A stretch of 64,000 bases of DNA, from the NCBI GenBank assembly GCA_014058105.1, contig JACGCM010001747.1:2914001-2978000 (forward strand). The letters are read 5' to 3'. Every line of letters starts with the position of its first letter. Position 1 is the first letter of the stretch. This DNA is from Kingdonia uniflora (lineage: Eukaryota > Streptophyta > Magnoliopsida > Ranunculales > Circaeasteraceae). The notes beneath the pieces were generated by a model. It searched no databases. It saw nothing but the letters and a program-made list of their open reading frames with translations, and was not told the DNA's origin. The position numbers were made by a program, and so were the translations under genes. This document shows, piece after piece, positions 11,483 through 22,382 of this stretch.

Positions 11483-12132
11483 TGTAATGGCAAAATTTCG
11501 TAAGCTCAAAATGGCTTGGAATTCGCTATCACACCAATGAGCCTGTAACAATATTCTAATGGAAAGTAAGAAATGAAATAAGTGATTTTAGTGTGGAAAA
11601 CTTTTGAATAGGTAAAAAACCACCACCTCGTGTGGAGAATTTTTGTAAAAGTATCTTTATTACTTGAGGCGGATATCTTTATTACAAGTGATCTCTAAAT
11701 ATAGAAATGATTTTAACCTTGTAGCTAAGAAGTTTGTAATATTTTATGAGAATCTCGAATCGATAGTTTCTTAATGATCTCTTGTGTAATTTTTTTTGCT
11801 CTCTATCTCTTCTGGAACTATTTCTTTATATAGGCCTTCTCCGCAGCTCGTCGTTGTGCTGGAGTATCTTTTTTGAATAATGTGGATAGTGGCGGGTGAC
11901 TGAATAACTGACAAGTTTGTGGGAGACATGAGTCTCTGACTGAATAAGGTTTTTTAGTTTAAGCTTGGCCCACGTTCTTAACCAGTTCGTGGGGTAGGTT
12001 AGAATGTTGATTGGGGAAATGTATTAAAAATGCGTGAGTCTGAGATGGAGGTAATTCGAACTAGGTGAGCTTAACTTTTTCTGAGATGGAAATGTGTTTA
12101 AAATGTGTTAAAAATATGTTCTTAACCCTATA
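11483..12132 (-). repeat. LTR 2, 3' LTR of copy B
   Basis: This LTR of about 650 bp ends in CCATTACA on the minus strand. Its start reads TATAGGG, so the TG is mutated to TA. A TATA box lies at 11825-11832 on the minus strand. A weaker polypurine tract, GAGAAGGAAAT, lies just outside at 12133-12143. It is homologous to LTR 1 and LTR 3, with a divergent patch near 12080-12125. It closes copy B. Confidence 0.75.
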
Positions 12133-12387
12133 ATTTCCTTCTCGCAACCAAAGTCACGAGTGGCTTTGGTTGAGAAATGATCAACTTGTAATCTGGGTTG
12201 AAATTCTTGATAATTAAAATGGAATAATGACGGTATTGACTGTTTGGAACTTATGAGTGATATTGGAAATGACGTGTATTTAATAAGGATGTGGATATTG
12301 ACGTATGTAACGGTTATGACTCAAAAAGTTGCGTCTGTAATGAATGTTGATACTTAGTAAAATATACCTGCACATTAAATATAGGGT

Positions 12388-12395
12388 TATATAAA
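12388..12395 (+). promoter_or_regulatory. TATA box of first accessory ORF (copy B)
   Basis: TATATAAA lies 78 bp upstream of the ATG at 12466, facing away from the LTR. Copy D has the same box at the same spacing (23039, 76 bp). It suggests a dedicated promoter antisense to gag-pol. No expression data exist here. Confidence 0.45.
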
Positions 12396-12465
12396 TGATA
12401 CCTGCATCGGATTTTGAAAGCAGAGTACGCTTGTCCTTTATGAAATTCCATGAAATTTTTTAATA

Positions 12466-12768
12466 GTGGTGAAGACTCGCGGAATGATCCTTGAAGAGAG
12501 GATTACATCTAAAATACAAAGGTTGAAGTTGAAATACTTTGGTGATCAATCCTTGGAGATGTTGATACCCGCTCCTGTTCCTCCGACGTATCAAGGCATG
12601 TCGAAAGACGAACCGATTAAAGCTGAGGAAGAGTTCTATTGCAAGTGGAGGTTTCATGTCGTTGTCTTGACGGGCGAGGACTGGTGGGTGTGTCTCTGTA
12701 CTCTTGCAGAATACATGGTTAGATCTTCATATACAGGAATAGGTATAACTGCGAGGCAGTTATGCTAA
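12466..12768 (+). CDS. Small accessory ORF 1, MVKTR type (copy B)
   Basis: An open frame of 100 codons starts MVKTRGMILEER and includes 'LKLKYFGDQSLEMLIP' and an acidic-basic mix (PIKAEEEFYCKWRF). Homologues are at 23115 in copy D and, with stops, at 52441-52121 in copy C. It is the first accessory ORF after the 3' LTR and is antisense to gag-pol. The start is fixed by the shared MV(K/R)TR beginning and by the TATA box 78 bp upstream. I recognise no known domain. This copy is still open to a stop at 12766-12768, but its end differs from copy D, so the true C-terminus is uncertain. Confidence 0.5.
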   Translation: MVKTRGMILEERITSKIQRLKLKYFGDQSLEMLIPAPVPPTYQGMSKDEPIKAEEEFYCKWRFHVVVLTGEDWWVCLCTLAEYMVRSSYTGIGITARQLC

Positions 12769-13737
12769 TTTCTTGTATCATCATGGATTCTAAGGTCGGG
12801 TCCTCTTCATCTCTACCAACTCTTCGGTGGTGGCAGTTTCAGAGGAGGGGGTGATGGTAGCAGAGGAGGGAGTCAACCAGTGGGAGTCTGCTTCTGTATT
12901 TCCATCACGTTTTAGCGTTCGTAAGACTCTTAGTTCAAGAATTTTGTTCTAGTACTGAGTCTACTGCTTCCATAGTTTCTATTTGATGTTCGATTAGACT
13001 TCAACCAAACTCATGCGAGGGAAGCTCTTTATTGGTTCCAATTTCTACTTTGTATTAGGGTGAAAGATCACTGAAGCAAGAAGGATTGGAGTGGTTGATG
13101 CACCGGCGCGCCTGAATGACCTGTGCTTTTTAAAAATAGTGAAAAACTTATTATCTATAAAGTACCTGGAGTTTGGTGCTGGGCGGATAATGTTTCTGTT
13201 GTATACCTGAGATTGATGTACTGAAAAACTTGTTATCTGTAAAATCGCATGTAATGTTTTTGACATGAATAAAAAGTTGTCATCCAATTACTTATGTCAT
13301 GTAGATAGAAAATGTCTCTTAAAATCGAGCTGAATTGTGTAAGATGTATGAAATGAATAGTAGTTTATAAGTATTGAAAATACTGTTATTGTGATGCTCA
13401 AACTGAGATAAATACGTGCAGAAATTGACGTTGTCATGTAAGTATGATATTGTTGTGTGTGTCAAAAATGTTGGAGGCAACAATTTTAAGAATTCAGTAA
13501 TACAAAAATTTGATCTAATAGAGGTCGATGGAGGAATAGATCTTAATAGAATAAGCTCGACCTTGAAAGTAATAGAATGGACGAGCTCGAAGGAAGAGAT
13601 AAGCTCAAATGGTTTTTCTCAAGATTATGGGGTTTTTTGTTATGAGATAAAAGGTGAAAATCACATTTTAAGGGGAAAGTGTGTGAAAAATGTATAAATA
13701 AGGGTGGGATGATTGTGAAAATGGAAAAGAGATTAGG
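12769..13737. other. Region between accessory ORFs 1 and 2 (copy B)
   Basis: No convincing coding is seen. It is colinear with 23322-24371 of copy D (for example the 'AAGGTCGGGTCCTCTTC' / 'AAGGTTGGTTCTTCTTC' stretch and a repeated 'CTTGTTATCTGTAAAAT' motif). A TATA box, TATAAATAA, lies at 13693-13701, 45 bp before ORF 2. Confidence 0.5.
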
Positions 13738-14031
13738 ATGGTACGGACTCGATCTCTGAGGATTCGTCATACCGTAGAAGGACGGTTGGCTATAAAGATT
13801 GCAGAAGTGCGTGAGAGGGTTTTTGGTGTGTGTGGTTATGATGTTGAGTTACTAGTGAGGGAGTGTCAGTTCGAAGGATTAGAGGTAAGGAGTAGGGAAC
13901 TTGAGTATGCCCATTATTTCTATGAGTTATGTTTTCGTGAATTGGTGAGGGATCTGGAAGATCAAGAAGAGATGGTTGGTTTGATTGCTGAAGTTGAGAT
14001 CAAATTTAAAGATCGAAGGACTGACGAATAA
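13738..14031 (+). CDS. Small accessory ORF 2, MVRTR type (copy B)
   Basis: An open frame of 97 codons starts MVRTRSLRIRHTVEGRLAIK and contains 'REL.YA.YFYE.CF.ELV'. Close relatives are at 24375 in copy D and 50717-50364 in copy C, which share the N-terminus RH(T/A)(V/T)EGRL. In D and C the protein ends in a 'YNYM' or 'CNYM' motif. B has a frameshift near the end and stops at 14029-14031 instead. The upstream TATA box (45 bp away) is shared with D. No known domain is recognised. The MV(K/R)TR start resembles ORF 1, so the two may be ancient duplicates. Confidence 0.55.
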   Translation: MVRTRSLRIRHTVEGRLAIKIAEVRERVFGVCGYDVELLVRECQFEGLEVRSRELEYAHYFYELCFRELVRDLEDQEEMVGLIAEVEIKFKDRRTDE

Positions 14032-14490
14032 TGTGATCGGATGTTGTTGTCCAGGTTATTTAAGGTTGTTCTAGACGTTGTATAAAGTATTTATCATAAG
14101 TAAAGATAAGTTTGTTGATTGTAACAAAAAAAATGTAAATTAATCGGATCCTCTATAGTTGCAAATACAATTTTGAGGCTGTTGTGGCAAATAATTTTGA
14201 ATACTTTTAAAATTTTTCTCAGCTTCGAAAATAACGTCATTATCACTATAACTATAATAAATAAGGACAGAGAAAACAAAATGAGGAAATGCAATACCTT
14301 CTAGTTTTGTTTTGTATGTATAGCTGCAGAAATCTGAAATCGTATAGGGTGAGTCATCATGAGTGTAGGAAGATCAGAAAAAGATATGAAAACAGGAGAG
14401 AAAAATAGGTCAAAATATGGGGGGAGGGGTATTGATGGAAAGGCAGTTTTATTAAATAGGTACAAGGCGTCTGACATGTGATCGGGCAGT
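14032..14490. other. Spacer up to the internal deletion point (copy B)
   Basis: There is no gene. It is colinear with 24730-25105 of copy D up to about 14475. A (TA) run then joins sequence equivalent to about 28030 of copy D. Roughly 2.9 kb of accessory gene is therefore missing here. Confidence 0.55.
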
Positions 14491-14554
14491 ATATATATAT
14501 GTATATTGATGGTGTTCTGAATCGAACTACATTAATATCTTTATATTGTACAGG

Positions 14555-15800
14555 TTGAATTGGATTCAGCATGCTCACGCGAGGACGATGTACTCTAATG
14601 TAATCGGAAATTTGCAGAGGAGTTTGATAGGTTGAGGGAGGCGAATGAGAACAGGGAAGATTAACACATAAATGTGCATTTTAAACTTTTGGAGGCAACC
14701 CAGGCTGTTTCTGACCTTACTCATAAGGTCGAAGAGAAAGATGTAAAAATAAGCAAGGGGCTAAAAGAGCTAGCAGAGATCACAAACACGCCGCGAAGCT
14801 TCAAATTTGGGTTAACACGTTGATGGTTAAGGGTAAGCAGGCTGAAATGGCTCAATACCGTATTCAGGCACTAGAAAGATCTGTGGGATAATTTCAATCT
14901 GATCTTTAGAATTGTAGAAATGAGCTTGAGCGACTAAAATAAAAAATGGTTGAAAAAGATAGGGAGCTGAGAGTAGTTTGAGAAAATCTATCAGCTTCAG
15001 AAGCCGCGGTTGAACACTTGCATATAGCCCTACCTGCCAAGGATATGGAGTTTTGAGAAATGTAACAAATTAAATGAGAAGGTGGCACGATTGAAGACTG
15101 AACTGGCACAAGCCACCGAGCGTGCCAAGAAAGCTGAAGCTATAGAGCGCTTAAGGGGAAATAAAAATGAGATTAAAGCTCTTCTTGTCTATGGGGATGT
15201 AGTTAGTCTCTCAGGCCGAATTAGAGAGCTGGAGAGTGATGTGTCTCACATTCAAGGGCATGTTCAGAGAGGAAATGTGAACTTAAGGGAATGGCAGTTG
15301 AAGTTGGATGCTACTCTTATAAGGGAGAAGGTCCTGGAATGGGAAATCAGGGCAAAGGAAATGTTGATGAATAGGAAAGATGAATTATTAAAGGATATTC
15401 CGCCTAGGGATGAGTTGAATGCATAAATCAAGAGATTTCATTCCCAGGTAGTGGACCTAGAGGCCATGTACCTGGATGAATTAACTAAAATATATTAATA
15501 AATTGGAAGAAAATATAGCTTATGATGCTCGGGTCGATATGGAAATGACTCATCAAAAGAATTTGCATGCAAGATTGGAGTCACGCCTCGAGAAGGTGAG
15601 AGAAAAATTTTCAAAGATCGTTGTAGGTCATGCATCACGGGTCGACTGCTGCACATTTTGTAGAGGAAATAAAAAGTCTTGAGTTAGAACGATATACCTT
15701 GTTGAAGAGCCTGTCTGACAAGGGATGCATTTCTAAAGTGAATATAGATTGAGGCAACTGTATGTCCTTTATGGAAGCCAATTTAGGCCCTTAACCTGCT
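14555..15800 (+). pseudogene. Accessory antisense gene, coiled-coil part (copy B)
   Basis: It starts after an acceptor CAG near 14550 with 'VELDSACSREDD', like exons in D (28102) and E (32620). It continues through heptad-rich coding, open at 15082-15426 (MARLKTELAQATERAKKAEA...), and ends near 15795 with a '.NLGP' tail. Several stops (for example near 14660, 14940 and 15425) and shifts break it. The transposon-like exons and the acidic-patch exon seen in D and E are absent. It lies tail to tail with integrase across the repeat spacer. The role is unknown, probably structural. Confidence 0.55.
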
Positions 15801-15949
15801 GATCTAATAGAGTGGGGTAGACTTGTTGTAACTCATGAACTGAAGTCTGTTTGACCTCCTTCTGAAGGGTAAAACATGGTTGTCCTTCCCACAACAGAAA
15901 AGATATCCATTGTAATAAGACCTGAAAATAAATAGCATATGTCACAGAC

Positions 15950-16560
15950 ATAGTGAAATAGATAAAAGCTAGAATGACCTTTGCCTTATCTTATGTCTGG
16001 TGGGGTCTTTGATATAAAATAAGTTTTTACATTTGTTTCAATCGCATAAATGGGTTGAGTTAAACCAGGTTAAAACTTGATTAAACAAGATATGAAATAA
16101 GTTTCTACACTTGCTACAATCGCCGAGATTTAGTAGAGTCAGCCAAACCAAGTATTATCCATGATTCAACCGGTATAAATAACCCAAATAAGTTGAAGTA
16201 GACGAAGGCTAGTATTATCTTTGCCTGTCTGATGTTTGGTAGAGTCTTTGATATGAAAAAAGTTTCTATACTTACTACAATCACAAAGATTTTGTTGAGT
16301 CAGTCAAACCAAGTGTTATCCTTGATCTAACTGGTATAAATGATCCAAACCAGTTGAAGTGGATGAAGGCTAGTATTATCTTTGCCATATCTGATGTTTG
16401 GTAGAGTGTTTGATATGAAACAAGTTTCTACACTTGCTACAATCGCAGAGATTTAGTAGAGTCAGTCAAGCCAAGTGTTATCCTTGATCTAATTGGAATA
16501 AAATTAATTGAAAACTAGTATTATCTATGCTTTAATCTATAGAATGTTGGTGAATCTACG
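15950..16560. repeat. Tandem repeat of about 160 bp (copy B 3' spacer)
   Basis: Units are marked by 'AGTATTATCTTTGCC...GATGTTTGGTAGAGT' and 'AGAGTCAGCCAAACCAAGTGTTATCC'. The marker AGTATT recurs at 16211, 16372 and 16517 (spacing 161, then 145). Homologous arrays lie at 29510-30190 and 34030-34510. No coding is seen. Confidence 0.8.
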
Positions 16561-16699
16561 TAAGTAGAGAGACGTTGTGAAAAATATGGAAGTTTCATTG
16601 ATAAGTTCAGAATTTACATTGGATGGAGATAAAAATCTCACTTTTGGAATTGAAAAACAAAATAACAAAAGCGAGGAAAGGAAATGGAGAAGTAAGACG

Positions 16700-17880
16700 C
16701 TTAACGATAGTACAGTTTTAGTTGCCTAGTATTCCAAGGATTTAAAATGGGGATTCCCTATTCTGTCATGAGATAATATGATCCCAGGCCTGAGAGACAT
16801 GTGATAATGAATGGACCGTCCTAATTATCGGCTAATTTTCCAGCATGAGGCTCTTTGCGATGTTAAGGAATTTCTATGAGGACAAAATCTTCAATTTGGA
16901 AGGCACAACTTCTTACTCGGTTATTGTACGATCTGGCAAGCATATGATGATATCGACCTAGGTTAGCGATATATGTTCCCTGGTTTCATCTATCATATTA
17001 AGGTTGCAAGCCAACTCGAACTCATTTTCCTCGTCAGTTAGCTCGTTATCACGAACTGAATGATGATATTTAGAAGGAATGAAGGCCTCAGTGCCATAAG
17101 AAAGGAGGAATGGGGTACACCCAGCTGATTATCGGGGAGTGGTACGATATGCCCATAGGACATGAGGCAACTCGCGAACCCAATTCCCTTTTTTCTTTGA
17201 GTGAAGCCATTTTTTATGTCCATCCACGATGGTTTTGTTTGTGATTTCAGCTTGGCCATTGCCTTGAGGATAGTAAAGATTGGATGGTGAGTGGATGATA
17301 TTGTGGTGGTTTATAAAGGTTACGACTTTATCTTCTACTAATTGGGGCCCATTATCGATACGAATTAGGTAGGGGCACCCTAACCAGGTGATTATGTGGT
17401 TCCAGATAAATAAGATGACCTCTTCTTCTCTAATTCGACATAGTGAAACTGCTACTACCTATTTTATAAAATAATTGAAAGCTGCGAGTAGGTGACGGCG
17501 GTTACCTGAAGAGTTAGGGAATTCACCGACGTGATCTAGTGCCCATCTTTTGAATGGCCAGAAAACCCTGCTTGCATAGAGTTCGAGCGCAGGGGCGCGT
17601 ATCTGTGGGAGTACTCCTTTGCTTGCTTGCACATGCTGGGGTAGAATACTCCTAGAGTGATAGCTCTATTTTCTAATGATCAACCTACAGTATGGGAGCC
17701 ACAAATCCCTTCATGTAATTCGTAGAGCAATTCACCTGCTTTTAATTTGGAGAGGCACTTGAGGTAAGGCCTTGTGACGGAAAGGCAGTATAGCACACCA
17801 TTTTGATTTGTGTAGCGTTTCGAGTTGTTGAGCAGCTGTCGGCGCTCTTTTGGATCAGTTGGGAGTGGTCTGTTCCAGTT
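16700..17880 (-). pseudogene. Integrase (copy B)
   Basis: From high to low coordinates: 'ELHEGICGSH' of the zinc-binding domain near 17715, with the C..C half lost by a small deletion near 17620. Then come core fragments, and near 17240 the segment 'NGQAEITNKTIVDG', which keeps the catalytic glutamate that copies A and C have lost. The 'ELPHVLWAYRTTP' and 'YGTEAFIPS' motifs lie at 17180-17080. The C-terminal 'NPWNTRQLK' tail is near 16740. Frameshifts and stops break the frame, so the copy cannot be active. Confidence 0.8.
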
Positions 17881-17884
17881 GTTA

Positions 17885-18400
17885 TCGACACTATGGTAGG
17901 CTAAGAAAGGCTTTTGCCAATTGTCGTCTCCTCCTTTATCGCCCCCAATGTTGATCGTGTATACAGAAATACGATCAATGCTGTGGGCTAAAATGATTTC
18001 GATTTGGAGATATCAAGCTTCTATTCCCAAGACCCCAACTAGATATGCCAAGGAATCGGTGTGTCTATTTTTAACTCGAGGAAGATAATCGAGAGTTGCT
18101 TTCGCGAACTTGCTCATCCTATCTACAACGAGGGCTGCGTATTTGATCATCTTCCCATTCTTCTTGCATTACTCTGAGTAATGGCGAACGATGAGTAGTG
18201 AATCTGTGTAAACTGAGAGTTCGGGGACATCGAGCTCAAGAGCGAGGTCAAGTCCATGAATAAGAGCTTCTTACTCAGTGACATCATTTGAGGCCTCAAA
18301 ATCCAAGCGGATTGATTATCCAATTCTGTCATTGGAAGGAGTAATCAAAATGATCCCGATTCCTGAACCTGTGAGTCCTGCTGAACTATCTGTGAGAAGT
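17885..18400 (-). pseudogene. Second RNase H (copy B)
   Basis: The minus strand reads 'LSVYTDSLLIVRHYSE' near 18220, then 'LDYLPRVKNRHTDSLAYLVGVLG' near 18090-18030. This is the same extra RNase H as in A and C, with the active-site Asp kept. One or two in-frame stops and a shift occur (around 18270 and 18170). It sits between the RT-linked RNase H and integrase, as in Tat-lineage elements. Confidence 0.75.
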
Positions 18401-18402
18401 CT

Positions 18403-18960
18403 TCACCCCGATGTAGTGATCCATTCAACTCGTTCGATGAATTGCTTAGGGGTTGGATCCTCGGGTGTTTTTTTTGTAAGGTCAAGGTCGTGCTCCTCCC
18501 ACTCGGGATCCTCCACTGGAAAACCTGCAAGAAAATTGGCAATGGCCTGACCTTTTTCAGAATGACGTTGTTCGAACTTGATATCATGTTCTCCCAAACT
18601 GACCGACCACTGTTGTACTCTCATTGATTTTTCTTTCTTGGATAGAACTTCCCGAAGTGGGTAGTTCATTATGACTTTAACTGAATGAGCTTGAAAGTAG
18701 TACTTGAGTTTCTGTGAAGTATAAACAAGAGTGTGAAGAACTTTATCAATTTTAGAGTACCTTATTTCTGCTGGTGTGAGGGTCTTGCTGATGAAGAAGA
18801 CTGGTTTCTCTATTTTCCCTTCCAGGTGAATGAGAACCGAGCTGAGGGAAGTATCTGTGACTGCTAGGTAGATAATCAGTTCTTCATTATCTACTGGGGA
18901 TCTCATTATGGGAGACCTCCCTAAATAGGTTTTGAGATCCTGAAATGATGCTTCGCATTC
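18403..18960 (-). pseudogene. RNase H domain of RT (copy B)
   Basis: An open stretch of 167 codons (18906-18403) is well preserved: 'EELIIYLAVTDTSLSSVLI', 'FISKTLTPAEIRYSKIDKVLHTLVYTSQKLKYYF', 'VMNYPLREVLSKKEKSMRVQQWSVSLGEHDIKFEQR'. This is a typical Ty3 RNase H. It is joined C-terminally to acidic linker residues leading to the second RNase H. The frame is lost at the junction with RT near 18910-18970. Confidence 0.85.
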
Positions 18961-18966
18961 TGGTGT

Positions 18967-19850
18967 CTATGTGACCTCTGTATTTGGCTGAAATTTTCCT
19001 CGTTTGGTACATCCGTGAAGTAATAGAAATAGCCAATAGCAGTGGTCTGAAGATTTATAAATGAAGCGGTTGATAGCGGCAATCTTGCAGGTAAGTTTTT
19101 GAATGTCTTTTGTTGTTTTTGGAGAGGGCATGTCGAGGAGAGCCCAAATTTGATCCTGATCGGCCTCAATTCCTTTCTTGCTGATGAGGTGGCCTAGAAA
19201 GTACCCAGAATGTACCTCGAATTGATATTTATTTGGTTTGAGATGCATCCTGTAAGATCAAAGGATGTTGAATATAGTGTTGAGATCTGAGATGTGATTG
19301 ACTGACTGTATGCTTTTGCACAAAAGATCATCGATGTAGACTTCAGCGACTTTTCCTAGGTGTACGTTGAATATAGTAGTCATTAACCGTTGATATGTGG
19401 CACCCGAATTCCTGAGTCCGAAGGGCATGACTTTGTAACAATAAAGACCTCTTTCAGTGATGAAAGTTGTCTTCTCTTGATCTTCTTCAAAATGTGGAAT
19501 TTGATTATATCCCGAAGTAGTATCCATCATAGATAGGAGGTCATGGCCTGCTGTAGAATCAAGAATCTAATGAATGTTAGGAAGAGGGAAACTGTCATTT
19601 GGAGTATGATTGTTCAGATCTGTGAAATCTACACAAACTTAAACTTTTCCGCTCTTCTTTAGGATAGCGACAATGTTGGATATCCAGTCTGGGTACTTGG
19701 CTTCTCGAATGAATCCCACTTTGATCAATTCTCGATCTCGGTGTTAACTTCATCTCGAAGATGAGGTAAAAATCATCACTATTTTTATTTGACCACTGCG
19801 GCGTTGATATTGATTGCTAATTTTTGACAGGCCATGGCTAGATCGACCCC
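18967..19850 (-). pseudogene. Reverse transcriptase (copy B)
   Basis: There are two open stretches in different frames. The first, 19530-19258, carries 'MMDTTSGYNQI', 'MPFGLRNSGATYQRLM' and the catalytic 'YIDDLL'. The second, 19248-18967, carries the connection with 'FLGHLISKKGIEAD'. A frameshift and stop separate them at about 19250. The finger region with an altered 'VCVDFTDLN' (a TAA inside) is at 19640-19600, and further upstream coding reaches about 19850. The catalytic aspartates are intact but the frame is not. Confidence 0.88.
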
Positions 19851-19989
19851 GGGTATTTCTTTGAAAGACCATGAAAAAATGTCTTGATTAAGTTGCAATA
19901 ACTGAATAAGAACATCTTTTTTGTACTGAACCAACTTAGTACCAATAAAAGTACCTCTACTAGGTCCATCAATGTTGATATATTCTGTG

Positions 19990-20600
19990 GGCTCCTCTAT
20001 GGATGGTTGATCATTGAGGTGATCAGCTTCATCTAATTACAGCAAATCTCTCTGAAGTATCTAGTATAGCAGAGACGATATTTTTATAAGCTTGAGAGAG
20101 CTTCTAACTACCACTGATCTCATAAATACCATTGTTGTGTTTGAATCAGAGTGCTTGATGATAGGTGGAAGCGATTGCCTCCATGTTGTGTATCCAGCGG
20201 CGGCCCATAATCCTGAGATAACAAGATTTGGCATTGATGACATAGAATACGACATTGATGGTGGCTGGTCTTGCGGTAATAGGTAAGATGATCTTAGCTA
20301 CTCATTCTTCCCTGGAACCATTGAACCCACTGATATCGGTGTTACTCTAAATAACTTGATCGGCCAAACCCATCTGGCCGATCGTACTCTAAAAAAGAAT
20401 CTCAATGCCGCTTCCCGTATCGATCATCATTGTGTGCATGACAAACTTCTTCATCTTGAGCATTATGACTAATGCATCATGATGTAAAAACTTGACATGG
20501 CAAGTATCGCAATCTTCGAAGGAGATTCCGAGTCGGTGATTGCTCGACTCGGGAAGAAGCTTGGCTTCATTGTCTTAAGGTATGAGATCGCATCATTCTG
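19990..20600 (-). pseudogene. Aspartic protease region (copy B)
   Basis: The minus strand shows 'SFEDCDTCHVKF' near 20520, then the active site 'MMIDTGSGIEILF' near 20425, and a C-terminal 'INAKSCYLRIMGRRWIHNM' near 20230. The Asp-Thr-Gly is intact. Several stops break the frame. The arrangement matches A and C. Confidence 0.75.
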
Positions 20601-20829
20601 ATAGTTTCCTACATTTTGATCTATTGGAATTGGTGATCTGATTGATTTTGATCATGTTGTTGTGGTGCATATAGTGGAGATGCTTCCCCTCAACTTGGTC
20701 ATTAACCTGAATAACTTTGACCTACTTCTTATAGCTGCCATCTTTGTACGATTTCAGATCCACAATATATTCGAGCATCCGTCCCTCTTTAAAAATATAC
20801 TCGAGTAACCGCTGTAGAGCATAGTAATT

Positions 20830-22310
20830 ATCAGTAGTATGATGATTTACTTTATGATGTAGGTAATATGGTCTACTATCAATTGGATCCAGCAGTTGAG
20901 AGACGCGGTAGAGTGGATCCTTCGATAACAGTGGAAAAATTGTGGAGATTCAGACATTTAGTTTTGGGAGGATGGGTTTGTTTGGTGGACCGCCTTTCCG
21001 TGGGTAACCAGTATTACCCTTGGTGCGCTTCTGATCTTCTTGTTCCTCCTTGGGTTTACTGGTTCGATCTGTAGATGGGCCTTTGGTGGAGAGGACAAAT
21101 TTAGTTAATTTTTATCGCTCGAACATCATCCTCTTCAGGTCAGCATAACTATTTACTTTGGTGATCATCTCCTCCAAGGTCGCAAGTTTGTTAAGGAAGA
21201 GGTATTCTTTTGCCTTGCAGTCGAGCCAGAGAGCATTAGTGAAAGTAGTAACAACCATTTTATGATCGAGGTTATCTACTTTTTGCGCGAGCTCTAAGAA
21301 TTTCTTTGAGAAATCTTTGAGCTTCTCTCTATAAAATTGTTTAAGACCGATAAGAGAATACAAGTTCTCCTCTTTGTCTCTGTTATGTGCATATGTCATG
21401 ATGAACTACCTCTGCAGCTGATCGAATGTGTAGATAGAGTTTTCAGGGAGAGTGTGGAACCATCAGAGTGGTTCCTTCTGTAGACTTGCAGCGAACAGTC
21501 GGCAGAGGATGTGGTTGAGATTGGAGTAGAACCCCAATGAATTATGGTATTGCTGAATGTTCTCCTTCGGGCCAGTACCTTTATATTTGTGAATTTCGGG
21601 AGTATATAATCCTTTCGGTATCTCCATATCGAATTGTTCCTTGGCAAACGGACTTCCTTGTAACTTTCTGGCATTGCCGGTAGTACCCAGAACTTGTGCT
21701 TCGATCAACTCCTTAATCCGTTGGTCCATATGCTCTTTTATGACGTAATGATGTGTTGGCTGAATCACTGGATGAGATGGTTGTGGATGATGAATGCCCG
21801 TACCTTCACTCAGGCGATCTCGTATTGGATCTTGATGTTGTGGTCGCTTCTCTTCCTCCCGACGGATGGAAATTCAGTGACCTTGACTGACTTTGGACTG
21901 AACTTTACCCCCAAATGTATGGCGGGCTGTGGTTCATGTTATAGATTCCTAGAAATAGCTTTACTGACGATTTCCTGAGGTCCCAATCATTTCCAAACAG
22001 AAACGTGAGAGGTATCTGGGAGCTGATCGTGACCTTTGGCTGGAGGAGCCTGCTGAGTATTCCACAGAGCCTCTAAGGCAGTATGCATTGTTGTCATATG
22101 ATCTTCATTCCGCTTGAGCGCTGTCAAACGAGCTTATCGTTCTGTATCGAACACTTTTTCTTGGAGTTCCCGATCCTTTGATAATTGAAGTTCGAGTTCG
22201 GTGTATTTTTCTGTCTCGGCGTTGAGATTCGCCCGTAACTCAGTGAGTTACCCTGGCTCCATAGAAACTTTGAGCTGGGTTCCTGCAGCCGGCCATCTGG
22301 AAGCAACCAT
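20830..22310 (-). pseudogene. Gag (copy B)
   Basis: The likely start is the ATG at 22310-22308, which begins MVASRWPAAG and follows the PBS by about 50 bp. A Glu/Leu-rich helical N-terminus follows, then the conserved Gag domain in two open stretches, 21768-21463 and 21399-21112 (AHNRDKEENLYSLIGLKQ, KFLELAQKVDNLDHK). A degenerate knuckle, 'YCIHHKVNHHTTDNYY', lies near 20860. An in-frame TAG appears 21 codons after the start. The N-terminal part is the one missing from copy A. Confidence 0.75.
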
Positions 22311-22362
22311 GATTAAAATTTGCAATGAAAGACTGCCTTAGGATATCGTGGAAATATAATCT

Positions 22363-22382
22363 TTCTCACAGATAGCGCCAAA
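22363..22382 (-). promoter_or_regulatory. Primer binding site remnant (copy B)
   Basis: The minus strand reads TTTGGCGCTATCTGTGAGAA directly after the LTR end CA. Copy C has TTTGGCGCCATCTGTGGGGG at the same place. The first bases (TGGCGC) pair with a tRNA 3' end. I cannot assign the tRNA species. Confidence 0.65.

Noticed and set aside
15950..16560. CRISPR-like array
   Set aside because: Whole units of about 160 bp repeat without short repeats alternating with unique spacers. This is an ordinary tandem repeat inside a plant retroelement.
17038..17259. A 73-codon open frame starting MAKLKSQTKPSWMD on the minus strand
   Set aside because: It is a shifted reading of the integrase core. The true frame gives NGQAEITNKTIVDG and ELPHVLWAYRTTP.
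18345..18587. Open frames on both strands overlapping the copy B RNase H
   Set aside because: They are shadow frames of the clear RNase H coding at 18906-18403.
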